NCBI GenBank assembly: GCA_021234155.1
Contig: JAJEKV010000035.1
Location: 4,104,224 to 4,168,223, forward strand
Origin: Isoetes taiwanensis
Taxonomy: Eukaryota > Streptophyta > Lycopodiopsida > Isoetales > Isoetaceae
DNA: 64,000 nt
Direction: 5' to 3'
Positions 34,796 through 45,848 of the stretch are shown in pieces. Both the position numbers and the translations under genes were made by a program. The notes below the pieces were generated by a model that worked only from the letters and a program-made list of their open reading frames with translations, was not told the origin of the DNA and made no database searches. How positions within the stretch are numbered: the stretch's first letter is position 1; each line of letters opens with the position of its first letter.

Positions 34796-35365
34796 TGTTA
34801 GTCCTGTGCCTCCTGGTACAGGACTATTCATGCATACGACGGACCAGGTCAAGCTCAAGGATCCACAGTCAGCCACGGGTCAGCCATCAAAGGCTCTGCA
34901 GAAGACTAAGCAGCAGCCTATCAAGAGGCGCCGCTCAGACAAGTGACGGGCCGTCACCGCCCGCGTCAGCGTCAGCGTGATTCTAGGCACTTCAAGAGGC
35001 ACCGCCAACATTCCTGCAAATCAGGCCTCCTTCCAGGAGTCGGCACCGAGATCAGTCAGAGTGTCTATATTGGGCCAAAGGCCATTGTACTATATATATG
35101 AGTAGAGCTAGCTCATGAGTTTTTAGATGAGTTTTGAGTCTTGTCTCTCTTCAGTCTTCTCTCAATTGCGAGAGCTCATGTATGTTCATCATTGATATCA
35201 AGGAAGCTTATCATTTTCCTCTCATTGTTCTCTTTTGTTCTGTTTTCTTCTTCTTGTTCTTTTCTTGCAAATCCCGCGTGACATAGTCCCCCTCGATTCT
35301 CTGTTAGATCCAAGGGTCCTCCGCAGGGGTCAGTCTTCGAGGAGCTCGAACCCGACCCCCAAACA
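34796..35365 (+). repeat. 5' LTR of the inner Ty3 element
   Basis: It contains a terminal hairpin (34,799-34,826), a TATA-like run TATATATAT at 35,089-35,097 followed by the likely transcript start region, and pyrimidine-rich DNA near 35,210-35,270. The middle is nearly identical to the 3' LTR, but the first 30 and last 60 bases differ more than the rest. Directly after it there is no TGG; CCGCCGCCTGCCGCGGG only loosely resembles a tRNA-Asp-type primer site, so the primer is unsettled. Confidence 0.93.
34799..34826 (+). other. LTR-start hairpin, 5' copy
   Basis: TAGTCCTGT (34,799-34,807) pairs perfectly with ACAGGACTA (34,818-34,826) around a 10-base loop. The matching place in the 3' LTR (45,277-45,303) has TAGTCCCGC and GCGGGGACTA, which also pair, with one bulged G. 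Confidence 0.8.
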
Positions 35366-35412
35366 CCGCCGCCTGCCGCGGGTCTGATTCGATTTTCCTT
35401 TCTTCTGTCGCC

Positions 35413-37030
35413 ATGTCTGTCCGAAACTTCACGCCCGAAGAACTTCTTTCCCAGACGGCGTCTCGCTTGGAGCGCCATCATCGAAGGGAAGTTGTTCGTG
35501 ACATGTATGGATCTGCTTATGACATTGAGGGAGGCCACATTCGGTCTAGGGCTCGGTCGGGCGCCACCCACCCCTCGTGTCATGTCTCGTCCAAATTCTA
35601 CTGCCTCAAAGCGTGCAAACATTGCTCCACGACCTCGGTCTCCTCATCACTATCAGGAGCCATATCCGGCTCAACCTGCTCAACCTTACTTTCATACCCC
35701 AGAACATGCCTTCTTCCATCAGTCTTCTGGCCATACGCCTCTGCCTTCACAACCATCATCTCCTACGGGTGGACAGGGATATCCACATGTCTCTTTTGCT
35801 CCTCCCCAGGAATTTCCCTTCCCTACCTTTCCCCTTTGCTCTTCCCGTTTTACAATCTTACGGACCTCAAACCCAATGATCGGGCACCTCCAATTACCTC
35901 CACCTCGGCCACCCCTTCAAAGCAGGTCTTTCCAAAGACCATGCCACCGCCAACTCCACCTCAATATCCTCACTATCATGTTCCCCGTCCAGCCCGGCAC
36001 TTTTACCTCTACCTTTCGGACCCTTAAAGGCGACTTATCCCACCTTTGGCAACACGAAAAGGCAAACCCTTAGACCAAAGTGCTCAAGCCCACATGGAAG
36101 AATTTGAGGCTCGGCTGTCCCGAATGGTCATCGCAACCTCAACTGAAATTTCACATCTTTTCCACAACGCCGCTGCGTGGTTCTCCTCATCAATGGCTCA
36201 CGCCCAACAAAAGCCACTGGAAACAAGATTGGTCGAAATGAGAACCGCTTTTCTTTCTCACTATGGGACCACGGATGATGATCGGCTTCATCTCAAGCAA
36301 CTCAATGACCTTCAACAAGAGCCCACAGAGTGCCGGGGATTTTGCGGTCGCCTTCACATTCTCGCCAAAAAACTCAAGGAGTACCCCACACGAGCGGATC
36401 TTGGTCCGGTTTCTCCAAGGACTTCCTCCAGCTATCCGACTCATGGTGAATACCATACCAAGACTTTGGAGCAGGGCTATCGATCTTGTCAATCACTTTC
36501 GATCAATGTTTCCTCCCCGGCGTGGCTCTTCAGGAGCTCCCTTTCATTCCGCCCGTCATGGTTCCCCGGGGCTCGCTGTTCAACCTCAACACACCAATCC
36601 ACGGTAGCGATCCGGATCGGTGCCATATCTCGCAAATATCAAGGCCACTTGGCGAATGAGTGCAACTCCACCAATGGCCCGCCTCATTGTAAAGATGCAA
36701 CATGTGCAATCATGCCACGGAAGAGTGCACTCGCACTCATCCTACACCTTTCCGCAACAAAATGGTTTATCAAGTGCAAACCACACCTCAGAACCAATTG
36801 CAATATCAGCAGCCACCACTGCAGGCGCAACCCAATCAACTCTATCAGCAACCGGAGCAACAACGGGGACCCAACCCACGTCCTCCTTTTGATCCTTCGA
36901 AAGCTCAGTGTTATCACTGTCAAGAATGGGGTCATACCACCACGGTGTGTCCTCAACTTCCACAAGTTCAAAAGCTTCACGGCACAAATCAGACCACATC
37001 GGTCCGCCTCACGGCTTACCAACTCGATTG
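35413..37030 (+). pseudogene. Inner Ty3 gag
   Basis: ATG at 35,413 in good context (GTCGCCATGTC) opens MSVRNFTPEELLSQTASRLE. After a frame change the protein is proline-rich (RPNSTASKRANIAPRPRSPH). About 36,060-36,500 holds capsid-like text (KPLETRLVEMRTAFLSHYGT, LVRFLQGLPPAIRLMVN). A single CCHC zinc knuckle, CYHCQEWGHTTTVC, lies at 36,908-36,949. At least four frame changes are needed, so no full-length protein can form. Gag packages element RNA; the knuckle binds it. Confidence 0.85.
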
Positions 37031-37499
37031 CTAATGGCAAACAAGGCCCGTCCCGTTTCTTCGGAAGCCACCTCGCGCCTCGGCAATCACGCTATCAACC
37101 AGCTCCCCGCCAATCAACCTCCGATGGATCAACAAGCACGGGAAGAAATTTTTCGGGCTCTTAATCCTCCCCATCCCACCATCAAATTGGGTTGGTTTGG
37201 TTTTACGCCAGACCAGGGCGTCACGTCCCTTAACCATTATTCCTCATGGCACGCAACCTGCCTTTGCTGTCGACACCCTCATGAAGAAGCAAAAAAGGTT
37301 CACTTTGCACCTGACTTGGAGAAACTCATGCCGCATGTTATGCCTAAAGTTCGCCAAAGCATTTTGAACCTCATGCAAGCTGCTGAAGGCCGCACGTTGG
37401 CTAATGTTCATGCCACCACTAGAGCTCAACAAAGACAAGAAGCACCTTCCATGTCTCAACCTCCACGCTCTCAGCCATATCCAAATATCGCCGGCGGGT

Positions 37500-38240
37500 A
37501 GACCTACTCAAAGAAGTTGCTTCCTTACCCACGCCTCCGGCACACTGTGGATCCCGCAGATCCTTTTTCTCATGTGCCTCTCGAACTCCAAGAAGAACCG
37601 GCCAAAATCAAAATTCCTCTAAGTCTTGCCACGATTTTGAAACTCGTCCCCTCTCAAGGACCGTTACCCCTCCCGACCGTTATGGTTGGGGGCTGTTGCT
37701 ACCTCTACACCCACGGTACATGCCACGGTGGGCAATCAACAAGTCAATCATGTTCAAATTGGACGGAGGTAGCACTATCAATCTCATCACGGACAAACTC
37801 CATGACAAATGGGCATCAAACAACTCTATCGTGCCCCATATGACATCAAATTGGCCAATGGCCATATCACGCGACCTCAAGGCGTCACGCCTCTTCTTCA
37901 CATCAACATTGGTGATCTCAGATTCCCCTTGGAATTTGGTGTTTGGAAGGCTGGCGAAGATCCGTGTGATTATGAAATGTTGGTCGGCGGACCTTTTCTT
38001 CGCCAAAGCCAAGAGTATCCATTCTTTGGGGCACGGATCAGTTAGTCATCACAGATGGTCACCTCAATGCCACCATGGACTTGGAAACCGGCAAAATCAT
38101 TTCCGTCGACAATGCTGAACCCTCTCTCTCCGACACCGATTCTGAGGACGCCCAAAATATCTATCAAGTTCAGGCTCCACCGCGTAATGCGCTCTCGTCA
38201 TCCTACCCCTAATATATCGATCCTTGGGGAGACATGACCC
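37500..38240 (+). pseudogene. Inner Ty3 protease region
   Basis: MFKLDGGSTINLITDKLHD at about 37,749-37,806 has the position and hydrophobic pattern of a retroviral-type aspartic protease motif, with DGG in place of the usual DSG or DTG. Later pieces (RFPLEFGVWKAGEDPCDYEM and VGGPF) fit the second half of such a domain. Frame changes separate them, so the enzyme cannot be intact. Confidence 0.65.
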
Positions 38241-38689
38241 TTGATCGTGACCGGTCAGGCTGCTTTGCTTGACCCTTACCCGCTCCTTGCAATCGAATTC
38301 AACGGGTTGATCACTTTTTCGGATGTGGACTCTCCTGCGGCTCTCGTAGATGTCCACGCCGGTCATGAAGCAACCTCGCGCTGATGAAACTTCGGAACCT
38401 CTCTTTTTCACCACGCAGAGTGCCACGCATCCTATTATGCTTCAACCTCCTGCTCATATTGTCCAGACACGGTTATCCCCATATTCGGACTCTCGACGCC
38501 GAGATTGTGGACATAGGCAACAATCAGCCTGTCCGAATTGCTGCAAATCTTCCGACACCCTATCGTAATGGGGCCGCCACGCTCTTCAAAAAATTCAAAC
38601 ACATTTTCGCCGAGCTACAGAGATCTTCGGGATCAACAAAACCTTGGGGAACTCACCATTCCTACCAAGTCGATGCACGCCCAGCCTAG

Positions 38690-39230
38690 CAACGACAAGC
38701 ATCGCTCAACCCTAATTACCGCGATCGCCAAGGCGTAAATTGACAAACTCCTTGCCGCAGGGTTTGATCTATGAGGTCAAACATTCAATGGGTGAGCCCC
38801 ATCGTCATTGCACTCAAACACAATGGTAAGATCCGCGCTTTGCGTGGACTACCAAAACTCAATCGTGCCACGGAGCGTGATTATTTTCCACTTCCCTTCA
38901 CGCACCGTGTTCGGAAGAGGTTCTTTGGACATGAGATGTACTCCTTCATGGATGGTTTTTTTCGCTACAATCAGATCTCAATCAAAGAATCTGATCAACT
39001 CAAGACTACTTTCACCCACCCCGGGGGCACTTTTGCCTACAAGGTGGTTCCTTTTTGGATTATCAAACTCTCCATCCACGTTTCAACGATCATGCTCTCG
39101 CCATGATTTTATGAAGGAAAATCCCTTCTTGCAAATTTTTCAAGATGACTTCTCCGCCTCTGAGCCCATGGTGACCATTTGGATAAATTGGAACTTCGTC
39201 TTTCGAAATGTGATGAGTCCGCATTAGTCT
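38690..39230 (+). pseudogene. Inner Ty3 reverse transcriptase
   Basis: Pieces in order are SNIQWVSPIVIALKHNGKIR, a decayed CVDY block (ALRGLPKLNRATERDYFPLP), MYSFMDGFFRYNQISIKESD (block with the first catalytic Asp), KTTFTHPGGTFAYKVVPF, and FQDD at 39,138-39,149 where YxDD is expected. The last lies in a different frame from the rest. Stops and frame shifts make it non-functional. Confidence 0.85.
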
Positions 39231-39439
39231 CAATCCCGAAATGCACCTTTTTGCGCCACTTCGGGTGTTCTCGTTAGGACATGTGGTCGAGCAAAGCGTG
39301 TATCACCACGGATCTCGCCAAAATCAGTTTTGGTGCTCAAGGCTCAAGCACCAGCCAATATCAAGGAAACCCGCTCTTTCTTGGGTAAGGTCAATTATTA
39401 ATCCACTTTCATTCCGGGACTAGCGACCATTGCGCATCC

Positions 39440-39960
39440 CATTCATAAACTCACGGTGATGAATCCACACGGCTTGGAATTCCCAGCGGATGTTTGCTTT
39501 CAACAGCTTAAAGCTCTTGCTTACCAGTGCCCGGTTCTTGTTCCTCCTCAATGGGACAAGCCCTTTCATGTTCATGTCGATGTCTCCGGCATTTGCTATA
39601 GGAGCTGTTTCTTTCTCAAGAATATGATGCGCACACTGACAAACCAAACAAATACGCTAGCCGGAAACTCAATTCTGCTGAAGCAACTACTACTCGCCAC
39701 ACGAGCGTGAAGCCTTGGGTTTAATTTTACGTGGTCCAACGCTTCCGTCACTATCTTTTAGGCGGTCGATCAAATTCTTTGTCGACCACCAAGCACTCCT
39801 TTATTTGATCAACAAATCCACGCCCACGGGCCGCATTGCTCGATGGGTCCTTCTTCTCCAAGAATTTGCCCTTTTGAAATTGTTCACAAGGCCGGCAAAT
39901 CTCACGTTGTCCCGGATTATCTTTCACGCATCCACACAGATGATCCCTCCACTGGAGTCT
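39440..39960 (+). pseudogene. Inner Ty3 RNase H
   Basis: FHVHVDVSGICYRSCFF near 39,566 keeps the first catalytic Asp in the usual xxxDAS setting (DVS). FFVDHQALLYLINKSTPTGR and IARWVLLLQEF at about 39,770-39,870 are the end of the domain, then VHKAGKSHVVPDYLSRI near 39,882-39,935 links to integrase. A stop at about 39,708 and a frame change near 39,870 break it. Confidence 0.8.
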
Positions 39961-39989
39961 CAGACGCCTTTCCTGACGCTCAACTCTTT

Positions 39990-41345
39990 TTAGTGACGGC
40001 AACACCACATTGGTTCCATGACTTTCAGCAGTACCTCCTCACAGGCGCTCTTCCACCAGAGGACATGACGCTCTCTCATGCCAAAAGACAATCCCGTCGT
40101 CATCAATTTCTCCGTGACGTCCGTGACTACACCATGGTTGCAGGACATCTTTACAAAAAGGGTAAGGATACCATCCTTCGACGCTGTGTTCTACCTCATG
40201 AGGTCCCAGATATTGTTCGAGAAGCCCATGAAGGGCTCGGTGGTGGTCATTTTCATGGTGACACCACGGCACGCAAAATCCTTCTTGCTGGTTATTTTTG
40301 GCCCACGCTTTTCAAAGACGCTCACGCCCACGCCCGCACGTGTGATGCTTGCCAGCGTGTGGGACGGCCCCCACGCCCGCGGACGCTTCTTCCCCCTGAC
40401 GCCGGCCGCCACGCCACTTCCCTTCGGTAAATGGGGAATGGATTTTGTGGGACCCATCGATCCTCTGGCCCCGCACACCCGCGTTCGCTACATTCTGGTT
40501 CTCACTGACTATGCTACCAAATGGGCGGAAGCTTGCGCACTTCCCGACAACACTGCGGCCAGCACAGCCAAGGTTATCTATCAACAAATCATCACGCGAT
40601 TCGACGCCCCCCACGGAGCTGGTCGGTGATCGTGGTGTCCACTTTATCAATCATACCATCAAGGAGCCGACGAGTATCTCCCCGATACATCATCACAAGA
40701 GCACACCTTACTATCCTCAAGGGAATGGTTTGGCGTAAAGCACCAACAAAACTCGATCACAATTCTCAAGAAAATTTGTGACGCTTCTCGCACTGACTGG
40801 CAAACCAAGCTTCCTACTGTTCTTTGGGCTTACAATACTTGTTTCAAAATAGCTACTGGTCACACTCCTTTCAAATTGGTTTATGGTCAAGAAGCTCTCA
40901 TGCCTTTTGAGTACATTCTCCCCACTCTCCGTTTTCAACTGGCTACTGCCCATAATCCGCCTGCTGCACTCAAAGAAAGGGTTTATCAATTGGAACAGTT
41001 GGATGAACTTAGAAGGGATGCTTATATTCGTGTTCTTCATGGACAACGGTTGCAAAAATCTCTACATGACAAACGTATGAAGACAAAAACATTCAAAGAA
41101 GGAGATTTGGTTCTTCTTTATGATTCTCGGTACAAAAATTTTTCGGGTAAGCTTACGTTTCGCTGGCTTGGCCCTTATCAAATAGTTCAAGTGGTTCAAC
41201 CCAGCGTTTTCCAGCTGGCTGAGTTAGATGGAACTCCATTACCTACACTGGTTAATGGCTTTCGCCTCAAAACATTTCATCCCACAGCAAGTGAAAATCA
41301 ACAAACAGATACAGTTCAAGACGCAAACACAACAGATAGTGACTA
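39990..41345 (+). pseudogene. Inner Ty3 integrase
   Basis: The N-terminal zinc part reads REAHEGLGGGHFHGDTTARK and RTCDACQRVG (HHCC). The core starts WGMDFVGPIDP (first Asp) and continues LTDYATKWAEACALP, then a frame change, GDRGVHFIN (second Asp) and YYPQGNGLA. From 40,876 an uninterrupted frame of 156 codons gives the C-terminal part with VYGQEALMPFEYILPTLRFQ and the GPY module RWLGPYQIVQVVQ, ending at TAA 41,344. No chromodomain follows. Integrase inserts the cDNA; here it needs at least two frame corrections. Confidence 0.88.
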
Positions 41346-42290
41346 AAAAGGCGGCATATTATATTATAGGTGGAAATCTTTACAAAATGTGGGCACAGCC
41401 CAGCTCTTTCCGCTAAGGGCACTGCCCCATATACAAAAACGGGCTCAGAGCCCTATCTACTAAGTCCTAAGAAGAAAAACCCTCTACTCCGGGTTCGGAG
41501 CAGAGGTGATGCGCAGGATGTGGTAGAGGTTCTGCTCAGGGTCCCAGCGAAGGTGCAGAACCACCTCCATCCCGTTGGTATGAGGATCGGGATGTTCAGC
41601 CATCCCGGCACACCAGCCATCCATTCTCAGGCCACGATTGTGGCAGCGCCAGAGGTCCAGACAATTCATTTTGCAAGTAATCCACTCTTGACAGTTCGTG
41701 GGCATCGTGCAATTCTCGTTCAAACCAGCAGCAGCCATGCTGAGCGCCATCGAATGCCTTCGCTTCACTCCTGGTTCGTCTTATATAGCCAACTGAGAAA
41801 CTCCTTGTCGACGTCGACCAATAAAAAAAAATCGCCAACGTGTTTGCAATGCAAGGCTGTTTCTAAAACGAGAATCTTTTCTCCCGCCGCATATCTAGCC
41901 ATGGTACCCTCTGACACATTCGTTTTAATGATATCCCACTTCGAGTTGCCAGCATTAAATACCATTGCTTCTTTTCACGCCCGTCGAACATTAATGTGTG
42001 TCCTTTGGCCATCTGTCACATCCCATCATTCTCTCACGCCTGATCTCCACCGTTCATTGCTTCTCCCTTTGTTGTTTGGGGACTTAGCCAAATTTTTGCC
42101 TCTCAATCCCCTCCTTGGCATCTTTCGACACCTGGCACCATCAACGGTTGCAGCTTCGCCCTTATCATGCCTCTTCACCTCCATTTGCGCGCCCTAAACC
42201 TTTTCGTCCCTCTGCGCCTTCGTCCTCCGTTCTTCTTATACGTTTCCGCTCTCGCCTTTGCATCACCGTTCTTTTCTGAAGCTCTTTGCC
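41346..42290 (+). other. Spacer between integrase and ORF3, with TATA-like words
   Basis: An open frame of 275 codons runs from 41,370 (a GTG) to 42,197 on the + strand with no recognised domain and no early ATG; it may be chance or a former coding region. CTTATACGTTT at 42,235 is a weak TATA-like word about 50 bases before the ORF3 ATG. Confidence 0.45.
41484..41750 (-). CDS. Antisense 88-codon ORF in the inner Ty3 element
   Basis: On the - strand, ATG at 41,750 opens 88 codons ending at 41,484. The protein has balanced composition, starts MALSMAAAGLNENC, has four Cys in the first 40 residues (CTMPTNCQEWITCKMNC) and ends EQNLYHILRITSAPNPE. TATATAA lies at 41,787-41,781, 31 bases upstream, and an ATTGG (CCAAT complement) is 40-50 bases further up. 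Antisense ORFs are known in Tat/Retand-type plant Ty3 elements. Function is unknown; it could be chance, and the predicted 5' UTR would be almost nil. Confidence 0.4.
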   Translation of the reverse strand: MALSMAAAGLNENCTMPTNCQEWITCKMNCLDLWRCHNRGLRMDGWCAGMAEHPDPHTNGMEVVLHLRWDPEQNLYHILRITSAPNPE

Positions 42291-45270
42291 ATGGCGGCCC
42301 CAAAATTTCCTACACTTCAAGCTACTGCTCCCAGGGAACTGTCTCTTTTCGAGTCAGTATCTTTCTTGACGCCCACTTTCCGTGAAGCCCTTGTTGGCCC
42401 GAATCGTGCGGTCGCGAGTGAGCGCCCGGCTTTCTGAATTCTCTCAAATGGAACTTCCGGCTCCAAATCGACCGGTTAGGCGGTTCATCGCCAACATCGT
42501 CAATAGCCCGCATGGATACACCACGCTGGTCGATGGCACCACCATTTGTTGACTTCGGCCCTGATTTACGAGGTATTCCATATTCCTTTGCAAACCCCTT
42601 GTTTATCTTGGTCTGCCATACGGGGATCTCGGCGTTCGCGAGTTTGGTGCTCCGCTTATCATGCAAATGTGCATCGCCGACCAATATTGACAAGCCCCAT
42701 GAGATCTTTGTTAAGTTCACGTGGGCGCCAAGTTCCTTGGGTATTCTATCAAGAACACCCATATCAATAAACCTTTCTATAATATCGTAGTCACCGCTAC
42801 TCGCTCAACCCACCACATTGATTGGCCCCAATTCTTCGTTTCTACCGTCTTCTCCAAGAAGTCGACCGTCTTCGGCTGCCACTTCTACCTCTCAAACTTC
42901 GTGGGAGGCCATCTTCAAGCCCTCATCATCGTCATTACTTTCCTCCCACAAACTCTCATTCTCAAAATTCCACTTTCAGTCCCTTCCTAAGACTCATCAA
43001 GTTGGCACTTCACGCCCTTCTTCTTACGGTCATGTAAACCTTCAACACACGATGTCACTTTGTCTCCTCCTCCTCTACGTAAAACCAAGCACTCTAGTCC
43101 TCATCATGTGTCCCAAACGTCACAAACAAGGCAACAGCCCGGCTCCACCACCACAAAGACCGTCGTCGTTGTTGTATCGATCGGCCAGGATGCTCAAGCT
43201 GCTGTTCTAAAGTTACAAGAATCCCAAGAAGCTCTTATGAATGGGGTTCACACGGCCCTGACGGCCTCAGATGCGGTTCACCGTGACCTTCAAGCTGCCA
43301 CTGCACAAGTTCAAACTTTGGAGGCCCAACTTCAAGACAAGCACGGAGCTCTCTTACAGGCCCGTATAGATCTCAAAAGTGCACAGGGATCGACCCAGCC
43401 TACTTACGGATCAGCGTGCTCAACTCCAATCCGAAATTCAGGACTTATTGGAGCAAAACAAGTCCAAAGATACTCTCCTGAGTGACAAAGAGAAAGATAT
43501 AGCTAAGCTTGACGCCTTGTACTCAGAGCTTTGTGACAATTACAGCACTCAAGTTCAAAACCTTACCGAGCGTGACGCTCAAATTGCCTCTCTGACGGCT
43601 CAGCTCTCCACGCAGACTTCACAGCTCACATCTCTCCAAGATCGAAACTACGGAGGTTCGGAAAACGTAAAATTCTTGATGACGCTGGAGATTGCCGTGC
43701 CGACTCAATGCTCCCGGCAATCCTCCTCACAGTTAACACTTCGAAAACGGGTCCGTGACCGATCCACGCTTCGTTAGAAAAGGACCACGGGATCCGTGAC
43801 CTTGAACAACAATTCTGAAGACGCTATTGATCTGGCGATGAGGCCTGAACCAAACTTGACGGCTATATTGCCATCGTTAGCCGGTACTGTTGATTTCCCA
43901 GTTCCTTCCTGCTATCTGGATTATGTGGTTGCCCGCCGCCACCTCTTTCTTCTGAAGTGGCATGGGGCTGATGGTCCTGTGGATGTTCACCTGCGCACTG
44001 CAGATTTTCTTCGGATCTGGCCCGAACTCTCAATTGAAGACAAAGGTTTATGCTGTGCCCTTTTGGTCTTTGATCTCATTCACTGCGACGATCCGGACTT
44101 CATCACCTTCAGACTTGTTCAGCCCATGGCTTACATTTTTCATGATTTCTATCTGGGTGATACACAGGAGAGATTTCGGGATGGGCCACGACAGAACTTT
44201 CAGGGTGACCCCACTCTTCAATGGTTGCTTCAGGATAACAACCCCTATCTCGCTGATCATGCTCAAACCCACGCTCTTCATCAAGAGTACATGCCTGAGC
44301 TTGCTCATCATTTGCCTCTCTGGCAAGCGGAAGTGCTGCAACAAATAAGGAAGTATCTGGGACATCCCGAGGATCTTCCCTATGCACAAGTTTACATGCA
44401 ACACCTCGCCGGGTACAATCAATTACGTGCTCTTCTGGATAGCAAGACAGTCCCCACAGGCTGGGATAGCCCTCCTGTCAACTCTCAACTCCCCGCCTGC
44501 ATGATCGTTGGTGTAAAGCTCTTGATCCGCCCCTTGTTAGTGAATTCCGGGGCAAGGCTCAAGAACCCACGCCCACGGGCATGGTTCCCTCTCCCTATGC
44601 TTCCCTCGGGTGTTCCTCCACCCCGTGTTCCCTCGACTTCTGATTGGCGTCCCCCCTTTTGGACAAAGGTCATGGATGGCCATGCTGGATGGACTCCACC
44701 TCAGATCTCGACGGATCTCCGGTGGGATCCCCGTTTTGTTCGCCGCTCCAATTGGGAGGAGGGTGCCACTCTTGATAACACCATGAATTGGATCTATATT
44801 GCTAATGAGCGTGGTTGGCAACGCCCTGCTGATGCGCTTCATGGTCTTGACACCTTCTTGCAGAATGCCGCCACCTCACCGGATCCTTCATCCACCTTCA
44901 AGCGTGTTTTTGTGCTGCTCTAAAATGCATTTTGCTCAGCTCCTTAAATCGGCGTCCCCATTTTTTAATGCAATCCAATGCCCGGTCGATTGCCTTCGAC
45001 CTCTGACCTTTTGCTCATGGAATGTCAGTTTGTTTCTTCCGATGCCCATGCTGCCCTTGAAGACATGGTGCGATCTCGTTTTCTCATTGAAGCAGATCCC
45101 GCCCTTGGCCTCAACACTCCTCCCCGCTCTTCAAACACGCCCCAGATCTCATTGGCCGATACCATAATGGTGCCCGCCCTCATTCCCCGTGAGGATCACT
45201 TTCGGGCCCGATGGCTTCCCGCCTTGAAAACACTTCCTCCTTTTCTTCACCACGAGTGTCGTTTGGTGGG
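42291..45270 (+). pseudogene. Third coding region (ORF3) of the inner Ty3 element
   Basis: It begins at ATG 42,291 in an ideal context (GCCATGGCGGCC) with MAAPKFPTLQATAPRELSLF. Frame changes follow, then RLSEFSQMELPAPNRPV. Next is a helical stretch at 43,180-43,660 with heptad-like leucines (VQTLEAQLQDKHGALLQARI and QRAQLQSEIQDLLEQNKSKD), a predicted coiled coil. From 43,796 an uninterrupted 375-codon frame runs to 44,923 with no recognised fold (RTADFLRIWPELSIEDKGLC, WLLQDNNPYLADHAQTH), then a last frame to the polypurine tract. No signal peptide or membrane segment is visible, so it is not a typical envelope. I infer one ancestral protein of about 1,000 residues. Confidence 0.7.
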
Positions 45271-45273
45271 GAG
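45261..45273 (+). promoter_or_regulatory. Polypurine tract of the inner Ty3 element
   Basis: GTTTGGTGGGGAG lies directly before the 3' LTR. Its purine-rich part primes plus-strand DNA in LTR elements. Confidence 0.75.
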
Positions 45274-45843
45274 TGTTAGTCCCGCCTCCCAGTGCGGGGA
45301 CTATTCATGCATACGACGGACCAGGTCAAGCTCAAGGATCCACAGTCAGCCACGGGTCAGCCATCAAAGGCTCCGCAGAAGACCAAGCAGCAGCCTATCA
45401 AGAGGCGCCGCTCAGACAAGTGACGGGCCGTCACCGCCCGCGTCAGCGTCAGTGTGATTCTAGGCACTTCAAGAGGCACCGCCAACATTCCTGCAAATCA
45501 GGCCTCCTTCCAGGAGTCGGCACCGAGATCAGTCAGAGTGTCTATATTGGGCCAAAGGCCATTGTACTATATATATGAGTAGAGCTAGCTCATGAGTTTT
45601 TAGATGAGTTTTGAGTCTTGTCTCTCTTCAGTCTTCTCTCGATTGCGAGAGCTCATGTATGTTCATCATTGATATCAAGGAAGCTTATCATTTTCCTCTC
45701 ATTGTTCTCTTCTGTTTTGTTTTCTTCTTCTTGTTCTTTTCTTGCAAATCCCGCGTGACATAGTCCCCCGGATTCTCCTGTTAGATCCAAGGGTCCTCAC
45801 AGAGGGCTGTCTTGCAGGAGCTCCCGAACCCAGACCCCAAACA
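45274..45843 (+). repeat. 3' LTR of the inner Ty3 element
   Basis: 570 bp, from TGTTAGTCCC to CCCCAAACA. Its hairpin copy is at 45,277-45,303. Its last part matches the fragment at the window start better than it matches its own 5' LTR. Confidence 0.95.
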
Positions 45844-45848
45844 CTCGG

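Larger units (their letters stand above)
34796..45843 (+). mobile_element. Inner Ty3-type retrotransposon, 11,048 bp, nested in the outer element
   Basis: Direct LTRs of 570 bp (34,796-35,365 and 45,274-45,843) begin TGTTAG and end CAAACA. They are flanked by the duplication CTCGG (34,791-34,795 and 45,844-45,848). Order inside: gag, protease, RT, RNase H, integrase, then an extra 3 kb with a third coding region. RT before integrase marks Ty3/gypsy. The integrase C-terminus has no chromodomain and, with its extra 3' ORF, recalls Tat/Athila-type elements (inference). Coding is broken by many frameshifts. Confidence 0.95.

Noticed and set aside
36684-37040. Long - strand frame across gag
   Set aside because: It is a shadow of the gag zinc-knuckle region on the + strand.
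41370-42197. 275-codon + strand open frame in the Ty3 spacer
   Set aside because: It starts at GTG, has no early ATG and no domain, and overlaps the better-supported antisense ORF; kept only as a note.
42291-45270. Retroviral-type envelope gene
   Set aside because: No signal peptide, no membrane segment and no fusion-type pattern were visible.
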